In this document: in pieces, positions 27,699 through 35,585 of the stretch | Layout: every line of letters starts with the position of its first letter | How positions within the stretch are numbered: position 1 is the first letter of the stretch | Assembly (NCBI RefSeq): GCF_040939785.1 | Contig: NZ_CP162553.1 | Span: forward strand, 5,785,001-5,849,000 | Direction: 5' to 3' | From: Bradyrhizobium lupini | GTDB lineage: Bacteria; Pseudomonadota; Alphaproteobacteria; Rhizobiales; Xanthobacteraceae | DNA length: 64,000 bases | Notes under the pieces: model-generated | What the model was told of the DNA's origin: nothing | Database searches by the model: none | The model's input: the letters and a program-made list of their open reading frames with translations, nothing else | Made by a program: the position numbers and the translations under genes

Positions 27699-27724
27699 AA
27701 CGTTCGAACAGAAGTTGCGGTTCC
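27699..27724 (-). promoter_or_regulatory. Candidate EcfG-type promoter before heme-binding protein gene (GGAAC-N17-CGTT)
   Basis: GGAAC (27724-27720) and CGTT (27702-27699) on the minus strand with 17 bases between, 34 bases upstream of the ATG at 27665. Both elements match the published EcfG consensus exactly. Confidence 0.6.
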
Positions 27725-28671
27725 TATGTAGCGTCGCTCAGCCCGGATGTTGAAGGGAGCGGCAGGCGGGAATGACCGCCGTTCGCAGTCAGCCAGCGGT
27801 GAGCAAAGAACAACGCGGCGCCGGTATAGAGTAGGCCCATGGGCACCCACATCAGGATGCCGGCGAGCTGCTGGTCCTCGAGTGCCGAGAGGCCGAACTC
27901 GCCGGCGAGGGTGCCCTGGCTTGGGATCCAGAGCCGCGGCGACACGGTCAGCAGAGCCCCAAGCACGCCGGAATGCAGAATGGTAATGAACAGGCAAGCG
28001 ACAGCGATGCCATCCCGAATCCGGTTGCTGCGGCCCTGTCCGCGGCCATGCAGCAGCACCCACCAGAACAACAGCGCAGTCGCAAAGAAGCTGATGTGCT
28101 GGAGACGATGGATCGCCGTATTCTCAAGCGCCCGTGCATATAACGGCGGTGCGTGCCAGATCCAGAGCGCTGCGCCGTGCAGGATCGTCGCGCTCATGGG
28201 GTGGCTCACAAGCTGCCACGGCCACGCCAATATCGGCAGATCGAGCATGCGGCCTGCCGCCGGGCGAAGCCGGGCCGGCAGGCTCCACAGCAGAGGACCA
28301 TTGATCCGGGCGAACGCCATCAGCGGTGCCGCGACCACCATCAGCAGTTCGTGCTCGACCATGTGCGCGGTGAACAGACGCTCGCCGAGCCAGTGCAGCG
28401 GCGAGGTCACGGCAAGTGCGGCCACCAGCCATCCGGTCCAGAACGCGGCCACCTGGCGGAAGCTGACGCCACGGCCACCACCTGCATGATGCCAGAGCCG
28501 CTGCGTTCCGACATAGAAGCCGATACCGACGGCATAGAGCGGGGCCATGAGCCAGGGATCGTAGCTCCACAGCGAACCGGGATCGACATCCGATAGTCCG
28601 TGCGCATCGGCCGGCGCCGCGAGCAGCGCGAGCAGCGCGAGCAGCAGTGCTGCAAAGCTCAGCGCAGGCAT
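27724..28671 (-). CDS. ctaG: CtaG/caa3-type cytochrome oxidase assembly membrane protein
   Basis: A 315-residue membrane protein of the caa3_CtaG family, implicated in delivering copper or assembling oxidases. The start gives a hydrophobic leader (LSFAALLLALLALLAAPADA), then about seven transmembrane helices. Family motifs with conserved His are visible: FTAHMVEHELLMVVAAPL near residue 100, HGAALWIWHAPPLY, HRLQHISFFATALLFWW and a late MWVPMGLLYTGAAL. It overlaps the preceding membrane protein gene by 13 bases and closes the oxidase operon. Confidence 0.87.
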   Translation of the reverse strand: MPALSFAALLLALLALLAAPADAHGLSDVDPGSLWSYDPWLMAPLYAVGIGFYVGTQRLWHHAGGGRGVSFRQVAAFWTGWLVAALAVTSPLHWLGERLFTAHMVEHELLMVVAAPLMAFARINGPLLWSLPARLRPAAGRMLDLPILAWPWQLVSHPMSATILHGAALWIWHAPPLYARALENTAIHRLQHISFFATALLFWWVLLHGRGQGRSNRIRDGIAVACLFITILHSGVLGALLTVSPRLWIPSQGTLAGEFGLSALEDQQLAGILMWVPMGLLYTGAALFFAHRWLTANGGHSRLPLPSTSGLSDAT

Positions 28672-29012
28672 GGGCTGATCATGAGCGAGGCGGCGAACTG
28701 GTTCGCAATCACCAGCGCAAATAACACGCCGGAGCCGACGCCGAGCCAGGCCATGAACGTTCGTGGTCCGCCACCCCGCGCATCGGCCCATTCAGCCCCC
28801 GCGCCGCGCCGAACGGCGCGGGCCGAAATGACAGTGCCTGCCAGCGCGACGACAGCCAGAACCGCGCTCATGATCGCGCCGCTGAGCCTGGTCTGTTCGC
28901 AGGAGAAGTGCGCGAGCACGTAGACGCCCTGCAAGTTGATACCCCACGCGATGGGCCCGAGCGCAACGCCGGCCCAATAAAGCAGTCTGGAATGTCGATC
29001 GGCTGCGGTCAT
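28659..29012 (-). CDS. Small membrane protein of the oxidase operon
   Basis: A 117-residue protein with three hydrophobic segments (YWAGVALGPIAWGINLQGVY, IMSAVLAVVALAGTVISA, LGVGSGVLFALVIANQFA). It sits between subunit III and ctaG with overlapping ends on both sides. Its place corresponds to the small last subunit of coxMNOP-like clusters (from memory), but the sequence alone gives no function. Confidence 0.75.
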   Translation of the reverse strand: MTAADRHSRLLYWAGVALGPIAWGINLQGVYVLAHFSCEQTRLSGAIMSAVLAVVALAGTVISARAVRRGAGAEWADARGGGPRTFMAWLGVGSGVLFALVIANQFAASLMISPCLR

Positions 29013-29608
29013 AGGCGTGGCACCCAATCGAGCAAGACATAGAGCGGCAGCCAGGCGAGCACGACGAAGTTCCAATAGAACACGTTGTCGGTCACGTCGC
29101 TGAACCGGCGCGGTTTCGCATGGCGCGTGAACATCAATACCGCCAGCACGACCGTGTCGCCGACATCGGTGGCAAGGTGGGTCGTGTGCAGCCCCAGAAT
29201 GAGCCAAACAATGGAGCCGTAAGCTGAATTGTCCCAGCGGGTGTTGAGATGCGCGAACTCGAAGCCGCGCAGCACCAGCAGGGCAATGCCGATCAGGGCC
29301 ATCACGATGAGTCCGGTCCGCACCTTCGCGAGATCCTGCCGGTGTGCGGCGCGGTTGGTGATCTCGTTCGGGATGATGCTCAGCAGATAGACCACGACTT
29401 CGGCTGTGCCTGGCCAGAGATCGGGCGGCGAGGCGCCGATCGGCCAGCTTGGGTTGACGGCGTAGAGATAGAGATAGGCACCGATGGCAATGGCAAAGCC
29501 CATACCTTCCAGCGCCATGAAGCCCATCGCGCCCCACCACGGTCCGCTGCGCGGGCCGTAGCCGTAAGTCGGCAGTTCAGCGACATTGCGGACGATGGTC
29601 TGTCTCAC
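29009..29608 (-). CDS. ctaE: Cytochrome c oxidase subunit III
   Basis: A 199-residue membrane protein with about five helices, the short form lacking the first two helices. It shows GPWWGAMGFMALEGMGFAIA, the RGFEFAHL motif and the HTTHLATDVGD region (the family H-x-x-H), and ends WNFVVLAWLPLYVLL. The start overlaps subunit I by four bases. Subunit III supports proton uptake and stability and has no redox centre. Confidence 0.88.
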   Translation of the reverse strand: MRQTIVRNVAELPTYGYGPRSGPWWGAMGFMALEGMGFAIAIGAYLYLYAVNPSWPIGASPPDLWPGTAEVVVYLLSIIPNEITNRAAHRQDLAKVRTGLIVMALIGIALLVLRGFEFAHLNTRWDNSAYGSIVWLILGLHTTHLATDVGDTVVLAVLMFTRHAKPRRFSDVTDNVFYWNFVVLAWLPLYVLLDWVPRL

Positions 29609-31518
29609 TCCTCGTCCTCCTTGCTGCCGCTCGGCCAGAACCAGCCGATCAAGGTGACGGCCATCGGCGGCGTGCCCCAGAGCACCGCCCAGGGCGTGAA
29701 GATCGAGCCGATGAAGAACACGGTCGTTGCGATAGCTGTGAGCAGTGGCCAGATGCTGGGTTCGGGCGAAGCCTCGCGGATCTGCGGCTCGGCTTCCGCG
29801 AGCGACGTCAGCAGGACCTCGCGCCGCTCGGCGCTCAGACCCGCGACCACGGGCAGGCTCTCGCTATCGGCCCACAGCGGATCGCGGTGCTTGACCACCG
29901 GAATGCGGTCGAAATTCTGCGGCGGGGGCGGCGATGACGTCGCCCATTCCAGCGTGGAGGCATCCCAGGGATTGTCGCCTGCGAGCGCGCCCTTACGCAA
30001 GCTGTAGACCACATTGACCAAAAGCAACGCGAAGCTGAGCGCGAAAATGAGAGCACCACCGCTGGACACGAGATTCAGGTGCGCCCAGTCCATGTCGGCG
30101 GTGTAGGTGTAGACCCGGCGCGGCATTCCGATCAGCCCGAGGATGTGCATCGGGAAGAAGGCGACGTTGAAGCCGATGAAGGCGAGCCAGAAATTCCAGC
30201 GCCCGAGTCGCTCGCTGAGCATGCGGCCGGCGATCTTGGGAAACCAGTAGTAGACCGCGCCGACCAGTGGGAAGACAGCGCCGCCGATCAGGACATAATG
30301 GAAGTGGGCGACGACGAAATAGGTGTCGTGCACTTGGGTATCGATCGGGACGGAGGCGACCATGACGCCGGACAACCCGCCGAGCACGAAGATCACGATG
30401 AAGCCGATCACGAACAACAGCGGCGTCCGGTACACCGGACGTCCATCCCAGAGCGTTGCCAGCCAGCAGAAGATCTGCAGTCCGCTCGGCACCGCGATCA
30501 GCATGCTGGAGGCCGTGAACAGGGCCGCGCCGAGTTGGGGCAGGCCCGTGACGAACATGTGGTGGACCCAGAGACCGAACGACAGGAAGCCGGTCGCGAT
30601 CAACGAGAGGATCACCACGGGATAGCCGATCACCGGCCGTCGTGCGAACGTCGCGAGGATCGCCGAGACCATTCCCGTGCCCGGGATGAAGATGATGTAG
30701 ACCTCGGGATGGCCGAAGAACCAGAACAGATGCTGCCAGAGCAGGGGATGTCCGCCCGAGGAGGAATCATAGAAGCGCGTGTTGACGAGGCGATCCAGAA
30801 TCAGTGACGTCGATGCGACCATGATCGAAGGCATCGCGAACATTACAAGGAAGCTCGTCACCAGCATGGCCCAGACGAATAGGGGAATGCGGTCGAGCGT
30901 CATGCCGGGCGCGCGGAGCTTGAACACAGTGACGACGATTTCCACGGAGACGGCGAGCGCCGCGACCTCGGTGAAGGTGATCATTTGCGCCCAGACATCC
31001 GGGCGCTTTGTCGGCGTAAATTGCAGCGAGGAGAGCGGGACATAGGCAAACCAGCCAACGTCCGGGCCGACATTCAGCGCAAAGGAAATCCAGAGAAAGC
31101 AGCCGCCGAACAGAAACATCCAATAGCTGAAGGCGTTCAGTCGCGGAAAGGCGATGTTCCGCGTGCCGACCATCAACGGCACGAGATAAACGGCGAACGC
31201 CTCCATCACGGGCACGGCGAACAGGAACATCATCGTCGAGCCATGCATGGTGAAAACCTGATTGTACTTGTCGGCCGAGAGAAACGTCTTCTCCGGCCCG
31301 GCCAGCTGAATGCGCATCAGGACCGCGAGGAGGCCGCCGAGGAGCAGGAATACGAACGCCGTGATGATGTAACGGCGGCCGACCACCTTGTGGTCGACCG
31401 ACATCAGCGCGCCCATCCAGCCGGACGGCGTGCGCCACACTTTCTCCAGCTGTGTGGAAAGTCGAAGGCCGTTCAGGACGTCGTCCCGCAACTCATTTGG
31501 TTCAGCGGCGATGCTCAC
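29605..31518 (-). CDS. ctaD: Cytochrome c oxidase subunit I (heme-copper oxidase)
   Basis: A 637-residue catalytic subunit with twelve core helices and a longer C-terminus. Ligand motifs are all present: TMHGSTMMF (heme a), WQHLFWFFGHPEVY (CuB His and cross-linked Tyr), VHHMF (CuB His pair), and HDTYFVVAHFHYV (heme a3 and heme a). The Glu in HPEV for the D-pathway is present, but the entry segment, usually GAPDMAFPRMNN in aa3 oxidases, reads GTRNIAFPRLNA, so the entry Asp is Asn here. This is a known direction of variation in coxN-like enzymes as I recall, and suggests altered proton pumping; that is inference. Confidence 0.92.
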   Translation of the reverse strand: MSIAAEPNELRDDVLNGLRLSTQLEKVWRTPSGWMGALMSVDHKVVGRRYIITAFVFLLLGGLLAVLMRIQLAGPEKTFLSADKYNQVFTMHGSTMMFLFAVPVMEAFAVYLVPLMVGTRNIAFPRLNAFSYWMFLFGGCFLWISFALNVGPDVGWFAYVPLSSLQFTPTKRPDVWAQMITFTEVAALAVSVEIVVTVFKLRAPGMTLDRIPLFVWAMLVTSFLVMFAMPSIMVASTSLILDRLVNTRFYDSSSGGHPLLWQHLFWFFGHPEVYIIFIPGTGMVSAILATFARRPVIGYPVVILSLIATGFLSFGLWVHHMFVTGLPQLGAALFTASSMLIAVPSGLQIFCWLATLWDGRPVYRTPLLFVIGFIVIFVLGGLSGVMVASVPIDTQVHDTYFVVAHFHYVLIGGAVFPLVGAVYYWFPKIAGRMLSERLGRWNFWLAFIGFNVAFFPMHILGLIGMPRRVYTYTADMDWAHLNLVSSGGALIFALSFALLLVNVVYSLRKGALAGDNPWDASTLEWATSSPPPPQNFDRIPVVKHRDPLWADSESLPVVAGLSAERREVLLTSLAEAEPQIREASPEPSIWPLLTAIATTVFFIGSIFTPWAVLWGTPPMAVTLIGWFWPSGSKEDEE

Positions 31519-32525
31519 TTGAGCTGCTCCAGATAATGAATGATGGCGATCATTTCATCCGATTGCAGCGGCATCCTCGGCATCAGATTGCCGGGCTTGA
31601 TGTGCTGGGGATCGGCGATCCAGGCGCCGAGCGTGGCCGAATTATTCGGCAACGTTCCCGCCGCGATCGTGGTGCGGCTGCCGATATGCGTGAGGTCCGG
31701 ACCCAGCTGCCCGCCGGCCATCGTACCGCTGATGTTGTGACACAGTGCGCAGCCGCGCGCCCGGAACAGAGCCTCGCCCTGCTTGCCGAGTTGATCGGTA
31801 GGGCTGTTCGCGCTCTGGTTTTCATGGTCGCGCCAGCGGCCGAACTCGTCGGGCGGCAGCGCGATCACGGCGAATGCCATATGGGCGTGCTGAAGCCCGC
31901 AAAACTCGGCGCATTGTCCACGATAGACGCCGGCATTCTTTGCCGTGAATTGCAGCTCGTTCTTCTGACCGGGAATCAAGTCCATCTTGCCGGTCAGGCT
32001 GGGCACCCAGAAGCTGTGGATGACGTCGGCGGATTCCAGCTCGACCTTCACCGGTTGGCCGGTCGGGATCCGGATCTCGTTCGCCGTCACGAAACTCTGG
32101 TGCGGACTGTCGGCTTCATAGCGAACCTCCCACCACCATTGATGTCCGATGATCTTGAGCGTGTGGGCTTTCTCGTTCTTGGCAAAGACGGTGTGCTGAC
32201 CGGCATAGCTGACCAGGGAGAGACCGAGCACGACGGCGGTGGTCGCAATCCCAAGCGCGAGGATGACGCGCCCGGAGCGTTCCTCGAAGGCTTGGTGAAG
32301 GTCAAGCGGCCGATCAGCCGAACGTTTTCGCCGCATCATTCCGATGCAGAGCGCGATCACGACGGCGGTCCAGACGACCGCCGACACAGCGAGGAAGATG
32401 AACAGCGTGTGCAAGATCTGGTCGGATTGCAGCCCTTGCGGATCGAGCGCCGATTGCCGGCCCGCACACGCCGTGAGCGGCCAGATCGTGCACAACACCA
32501 GAACCCTTCGCACCCAGACCTGCAT
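31515..32525 (-). CDS. ctaC: Cytochrome c oxidase subunit II fused to cytochrome c (caa3 type)
   Basis: A 336-residue subunit. The N-terminus has a lipobox-like LTACAG, suggesting a lipoprotein. Two helices follow, then the CuA domain with HSFWVPSLTGKMDLIPG and the copper motif CAEFCGLQHAHM. The C-terminal 90 residues are a cytochrome c domain with CALCH and a distal Met in NLMPRMPLQ. Fusion means that electrons can enter directly from a quinoprotein cytochrome or membrane complex. It is the first oxidase gene and overlaps subunit I by four bases. Confidence 0.92.
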   Translation of the reverse strand: MQVWVRRVLVLCTIWPLTACAGRQSALDPQGLQSDQILHTLFIFLAVSAVVWTAVVIALCIGMMRRKRSADRPLDLHQAFEERSGRVILALGIATTAVVLGLSLVSYAGQHTVFAKNEKAHTLKIIGHQWWWEVRYEADSPHQSFVTANEIRIPTGQPVKVELESADVIHSFWVPSLTGKMDLIPGQKNELQFTAKNAGVYRGQCAEFCGLQHAHMAFAVIALPPDEFGRWRDHENQSANSPTDQLGKQGEALFRARGCALCHNISGTMAGGQLGPDLTHIGSRTTIAAGTLPNNSATLGAWIADPQHIKPGNLMPRMPLQSDEMIAIIHYLEQLK

Positions 32526-32557
32526 TGACGCCTTGTCGCACTCCGCTTCACAGGCGG

Positions 32558-32582
32558 AACCGGGCAGGCCTACAAAGGTTCC
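32558..32582 (-). promoter_or_regulatory. Candidate EcfG-type promoter of the oxidase operon (GGAAC-N16-GGTT)
   Basis: Minus-strand GGAAC (32582-32578) and GGTT (32561-32558) with 16 bases between, 33 bases upstream of the subunit II ATG. Placement, direction and spacing all fit a general-stress promoter. Confidence 0.55.
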
Positions 32583-32637
32583 TATCCGCTAATCGGCGAT
32601 GGGCCGAAGAGGGATATGTCCGACATCAATCATCGGG

Positions 32638-32760
32638 CTAGAATGGCCAGCCCTTCACGGCGATCACGATCGCCGCATCGCCAGCGGCCATCAGCAACAG
32701 GACGGCGAGACCGGCGATGATTGCGCCCGGCTGGGCAAGCACGCGCAACTCTCCGAGCAT
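32638..32760 (-). CDS. Forty-residue single-span membrane peptide
   Basis: A short gene with one transmembrane helix (AIIAGLAVLLLMAAGDAAIV) and a short charged N-terminus MLGELRVLAQ. A GGAG site stands seven bases before the ATG, which decides the start. The gene lies between the DUF6894 gene and the oxidase operon, in the oxidase direction. An Asp in the middle of the helix is unusual. The role is unknown. Confidence 0.5.
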   Translation of the reverse strand: MLGELRVLAQPGAIIAGLAVLLLMAAGDAAIVIAVKGWPF

Positions 32761-32889
32761 GTGTCGGCTCCAAAAAGCAGCAATGCCGCGATGACCCTGA
32801 GGGTTCCTGCGGACACGCCGGGCGTTGACGTGCGAGCGCCGGAACGAAGGCCCGAGATCGCGCGTTCCTGCGACGAATTGAGGGTTCAC

Positions 32890-33108
32890 GTGCCGCGCTA
32901 TCATTTTGATCTGGTCGACTCCGAGACCGTCGCCGACGAGGGAGGAGCTGAATTGCCCGACGACATCGTGGCGCTGGACGTTGCCGAGGAGATCGCGAAG
33001 AGGCTCCTTGCGGAGCGTCCCGAACTCAGGAATCGTCATTTTTCCATCCTGGTCACGAACCAGCAGGGTGAGGAGATCGGGAAAGTGCCACTGGATGTCC
33101 TGCACTGA
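32890..33108 (+). CDS. DUF6894 family small protein
   Basis: A 72-residue protein started at GTG (PRYHFDLVDSETVADEGGAE). The frame is open upstream, but MPRYxFD-type is the family's N-terminus and a GAGG lies about ten bases ahead. The ending HFSILVTNQQGEEIGKVPLD is also typical. DUF6894 proteins are numerous in Bradyrhizobium and have no known function. It is followed after 14 bases by a phosphoesterase gene. Confidence 0.8.
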   Translation: MPRYHFDLVDSETVADEGGAELPDDIVALDVAEEIAKRLLAERPELRNRHFSILVTNQQGEEIGKVPLDVLH

Positions 33109-33122
33109 AGTCGCGGCCTGAC

Positions 33123-33590
33123 ATGGCGTTGAGGATTGGAGTGATCTCGGATACGCACGGCCTTCTCAGACCTGAGGCCGAACGCCGTCTTGCAGGGGTG
33201 TCGCATATCCTCCACGCTGGTGATATCGGCGCGCCGGAGGTTCTGGAGAGGCTTTGCCGAATAGCCCCCGTCACCGCCATCAGGGGAAACGTCGATGTCG
33301 GCAGTTGGGCGAGGAGCTATCCCGAAACCGAAACAGTGCACCTCAGCGCTCGTTGTTTCTACCTCCTCCACGATCTCAAGGCACTCGCCATCGACCCCGC
33401 GGCAAACGGTGTGAACGTGGTGATATCAGGACATTCGCATCGGGTGCAGGTCAACACGATCAACGGAGTGCTTTTCCTGAATCCTGGAAGCGCCGGTCCA
33501 AGGCGATTCAAGCTGCCGATCACGCTGGCAACGCTCGATCTCGATGAGGGCGGCGACCTGCGGCCCACCATCCATGAGCTCGACGCGTGA
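33123..33590 (+). CDS. YfcE/MJ0936-type metallophosphoesterase
   Basis: A 155-residue phosphodiesterase of the calcineurin-like fold. Metal-binding motifs are intact: ISDTHG near residue 8, HAGDIG near residue 31, RGNVD, and SGHSHR near residue 104, with the closing NPGSAGPRR. The family hydrolyses small phosphodiesters; the natural substrate is usually unknown. It is likely co-transcribed with the DUF6894 gene. Confidence 0.9.
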   Translation: MALRIGVISDTHGLLRPEAERRLAGVSHILHAGDIGAPEVLERLCRIAPVTAIRGNVDVGSWARSYPETETVHLSARCFYLLHDLKALAIDPAANGVNVVISGHSHRVQVNTINGVLFLNPGSAGPRRFKLPITLATLDLDEGGDLRPTIHELDA

Positions 33591-33610
33591 ACGAGGCGCA
33601 TGCGTAGCAG

Positions 33611-33799
33611 CTAGTGGGTATTCGACTTTTGCCATCGCTCCAGATCAATCGGGGGACGCTTTGGGTCGATCTGCTCCTTCTCGGGATTGCCCTGCCAAGG
33701 CTGGTCCGTCTGCCGGTGGGTTGGCAAATCCGTCTGCTGTCGCGGATCGTCGACCGGTGTTTCTCTCGGGTCGTTTTCAGGCGCTTTCGCTTTCGGCAT
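33611..33799 (-). CDS. Small hydrophilic conserved hypothetical protein
   Basis: A 62-residue very hydrophilic protein rich in Asp, Glu, Pro, Gln and Lys (PKAKAPENDPRETPVDDP). No hydrophobic core is expected, so it is probably disordered. A GAGGA site precedes the ATG at 33799. I recall similar short proteins in Bradyrhizobium. A stress-promoter candidate lies upstream on the same strand. Confidence 0.65.
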   Translation of the reverse strand: MPKAKAPENDPRETPVDDPRQQTDLPTHRQTDQPWQGNPEKEQIDPKRPPIDLERWQKSNTH

Positions 33800-33952
33800 A
33801 ACTTGTCCTCTCTGCGATCTGTCGGTGTGGTGGCACGCGATCAACGTACGCCAGCGATCCCGCCATCATCAGCTTCCGGGTGCCGTCCTTCTCCGTTTCC
33901 CGCGATAGAGCCTGGACCATGAACAAAAGCCTTCCGTATGAACTGCGGGGTC

Positions 33953-33977
33953 AACACGGGCAGGAATCGTTCGTTCC
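33953..33977 (-). promoter_or_regulatory. Candidate EcfG-type promoter, minus strand (GGAAC-N16-TGTT)
   Basis: GGAAC (33977-33973) and TGTT (33956-33953) with a spacing of 16. It would drive the small hydrophilic gene starting at 33799 through a leader of about 150 bases. It lies close to an oppositely directed candidate at 34003. Confidence 0.42.
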
Positions 33978-34002
33978 TACGGGCATGCATCAGCATCGAT
34001 CA

Positions 34003-34027
34003 GGAACGACCGCCGCCCCATCTCATT
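34003..34027 (+). promoter_or_regulatory. Candidate EcfG-type promoter, plus strand (GGAAC-N16-CATT)
   Basis: GGAAC at 34003-34007 and CATT at 34024-34027, spacing 16, 41 bases before the first of three small plus-strand genes. The -10 has A in place of the consensus G. Confidence 0.38.
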
Positions 34028-34068
34028 GCCAGCGCATGAGGTCGCGAGACCGAAACAAGGAGCATGCA

Positions 34069-34242
34069 ATGTCCAAATTGCCCCCCATACCGCCAGAGCA
34101 GCGCAGCGACAAGGGACCCGGATCTGATCCCAGGATCGAGACGGATGAAAGAGTCCCCGACCGCGAGAACTTCGACACCCAGGGTCGTCACGGCAACATC
34201 AAGCAGAACACGACAAACCAAGGCTACCAGCAGGACCGATGA
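34069..34242 (+). CDS. Small hydrophilic hypothetical protein
   Basis: A 57-residue protein beginning MSKLPPIPPEQRSDKG, with an AAGGAG site before the ATG. It is rich in charged residues, Pro, Gly and Asn, with no hydrophobic core, and resembles intrinsically disordered stress proteins. Its stop abuts the next start, so three small genes probably form one operon. Confidence 0.62.
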   Translation: MSKLPPIPPEQRSDKGPGSDPRIETDERVPDRENFDTQGRHGNIKQNTTNQGYQQDR

Positions 34243-34443
34243 ATGCCACACAAGAACTCAGACAGTGAACGCTTCGGTGGTCCGGGCTCCTCGCGGCAGG
34301 ATCGCAAGCACCCCGAAAAGGGAGGTCGCGAGCATGAGCGCCCTGCGCCCGGAACGGCTACCAACGACCGCAAATCACACGTCTCGGGAGGCGGTGGTGA
34401 GCGCGATCAACATCACACGCACGACGATCGTGAGAGGAGCTGA
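34243..34443 (+). CDS. Small His/Gly/Arg-rich hypothetical protein
   Basis: A 66-residue polar protein starting directly after the preceding stop (TGAATG). It has many His, Arg, Asp and Gly residues (SGGGGERDQHHTHDDRERS at the end), suggesting a disordered or metal-binding chain. There is no family assignment. The position in a compact set and continuous frame support it being real, but such a short polar frame could be spurious. Confidence 0.45.
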   Translation: MPHKNSDSERFGGPGSSRQDRKHPEKGGREHERPAPGTATNDRKSHVSGGGGERDQHHTHDDRERS

Positions 34444-34446
34444 GCA

Positions 34447-34938
34447 ATGGCTAAGACAACTTCGAGCTTGATGCTGATCGCGTTCCTGGCGACCGCGTCG
34501 ATAGGGGCCGCCTCGGCGCAGAGTGGCGGTGGCGGCGGTTCGGGAGGATCGGGCGGAGCAAGCGCGAGCAGCACGAGCGGCGGCACCGGCGGTGCCACAA
34601 GCCCTGGGTCGGCAGGCCTTGGGTCTGCAGGAGCTACAAACCAGACGGGCGGTGCATCGCCCAGCCTGGGCAATCCAGGCGACGCGGCCGCGGCTTCGCG
34701 TGGCACGACGGCTACCGGCACGAACACCGCTGGAACGGCCCAATCGAGCGGTGGCGGGCCGCGAGGATCGACCACCGTCGGGCGGGCCGGCAATCCCGCA
34801 GGGGGGACCAGCAGCGGACGGATTGACGGAACTGCGACACCCGGTCCGTCGATGCCGGGGGACGCCGAAATACGCTCGGAGAACTCTCAGGATTCCCACG
34901 TCGATCGAAAGATCAAGAGCATCTGCAAAGGCTGTTAG
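34447..34938 (+). CDS. Exported Gly/Ser/Thr-rich low-complexity protein
   Basis: A 163-residue protein. Residues 1-24 are a signal peptide (SLMLIAFLATASIGAASA). The mature part is repetitive Gly, Ser, Ala and Thr (SGGGGGSGGSGGASASS) and ends with a charged segment containing one Cys three residues... near the C-terminus (KSICKGC, two Cys). It is probably a disordered periplasmic or surface protein. A similar design recurs at 38999-39328. The AGGAG-like site before the ATG lies in the previous gene's end. Confidence 0.65.
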   Translation: MAKTTSSLMLIAFLATASIGAASAQSGGGGGSGGSGGASASSTSGGTGGATSPGSAGLGSAGATNQTGGASPSLGNPGDAAAASRGTTATGTNTAGTAQSSGGGPRGSTTVGRAGNPAGGTSSGRIDGTATPGPSMPGDAEIRSENSQDSHVDRKIKSICKGC

Positions 34939-34946
34939 ATCGGCGA

Positions 34947-35162
34947 TCAGGACGCCGGGTTTTCCGGCGTCCAATCGAGGTCGTCCTCGCTTCGAGGTTC
35001 GGGGTCGGGCGAGCAGGGCTTGATCTTCAGGTCATCCTCGAGCCTGGGCTGACCCCCGCCGCTTTCGACCAGACCGGCGTCTTCGGCCTTTTTCAGGGTT
35101 TCCTCTTTGGTTGAAAACGTCCGGCTCAGTTTTTCGCCGTCCTTGAACAGGGCATACGCCAT
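34947..35162 (-). CDS. Small hypothetical protein
   Basis: A 71-residue protein beginning MAYALFKDGEKLSRTFSTKE, with a GAGGAG site before the ATG. The first half looks folded, the second is acidic and Pro-rich (PDPEPRSEDDLDW). No known function; similar short proteins occur in Bradyrhizobium by recall. It converges on the exported Gly-rich gene. Confidence 0.65.
   Translation of the reverse strand: MAYALFKDGEKLSRTFSTKEETLKKAEDAGLVESGGGQPRLEDDLKIKPCSPDPEPRSEDDLDWTPENPAS
34950..34972. terminator. Hairpin between convergent genes
   Basis: GGACGCCGG (34950-34958) pairs perfectly with CCGGCGTCC (34964-34972) around a five-base GTTTT loop. It lies just after the Gly-rich gene and within the last codons of the minus-strand gene. 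There is no T run, so termination is only possible, not certain. Confidence 0.4.
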
Positions 35163-35585
35163 ATTGGCTCCTCGCGATTGGAATCATCGAAGACTTTGAC
35201 GTGGGCGGACACACACGGCCACCGTCGCTCCTTTGTCGCTTGGTGAAGCTCTAGCCGACTTCCCTGAGATTGCTCAGGATCGCCAGGTGACGCTGAATGA
35301 TCGGCGGCGACATCTATGCGACCTGCTGTTCGCCGGGGTGCCATCTGATCGCAAATACGACGTGGAATCTCCAATGTTGGATTCACAAGACGCTGCGACC
35401 GTTTCGAACGTTCCTATCGCCGCCGTAAGCAGCCGGGCGATGCTCCACCTGATGTCGGCATCCTGGCACGAGCCCGCAGGTTAACGCAGGTTATTGGCAC
35501 GGGAAGTGCGTCATGATCATAGGAACGGCAGCACTGAGGACGGTTTGTCCATCATCCAGATGCCGACCGGCGCACGAGCAAAATC
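35163..35585. other. Divergent intergenic region
   Basis: No protein family is recognisable in any frame. It contains a good stress-promoter candidate for the rightward gene (35522-35545) and a weak one leftward (GGAAC at 35414-35410 with CGTC 17 bases on). The open frame 35233-35484 has no ribosome-binding site and is not called. Confidence 0.5.
35522..35545 (+). promoter_or_regulatory. Candidate EcfG-type promoter before the DUF2243 gene (GGAAC-N15-GGTT)
   Basis: GGAAC at 35522-35526, GGTT at 35542-35545, 41 bases before the ATG at 35586. Spacing is 15 (or 16 if GTTT is taken as the -10). Confidence 0.42.

Noticed and set aside
35233..35484. Plus-strand frame of 83 residues
   Set aside because: No ribosome-binding site or recognisable fold; it lies in a divergent promoter region.
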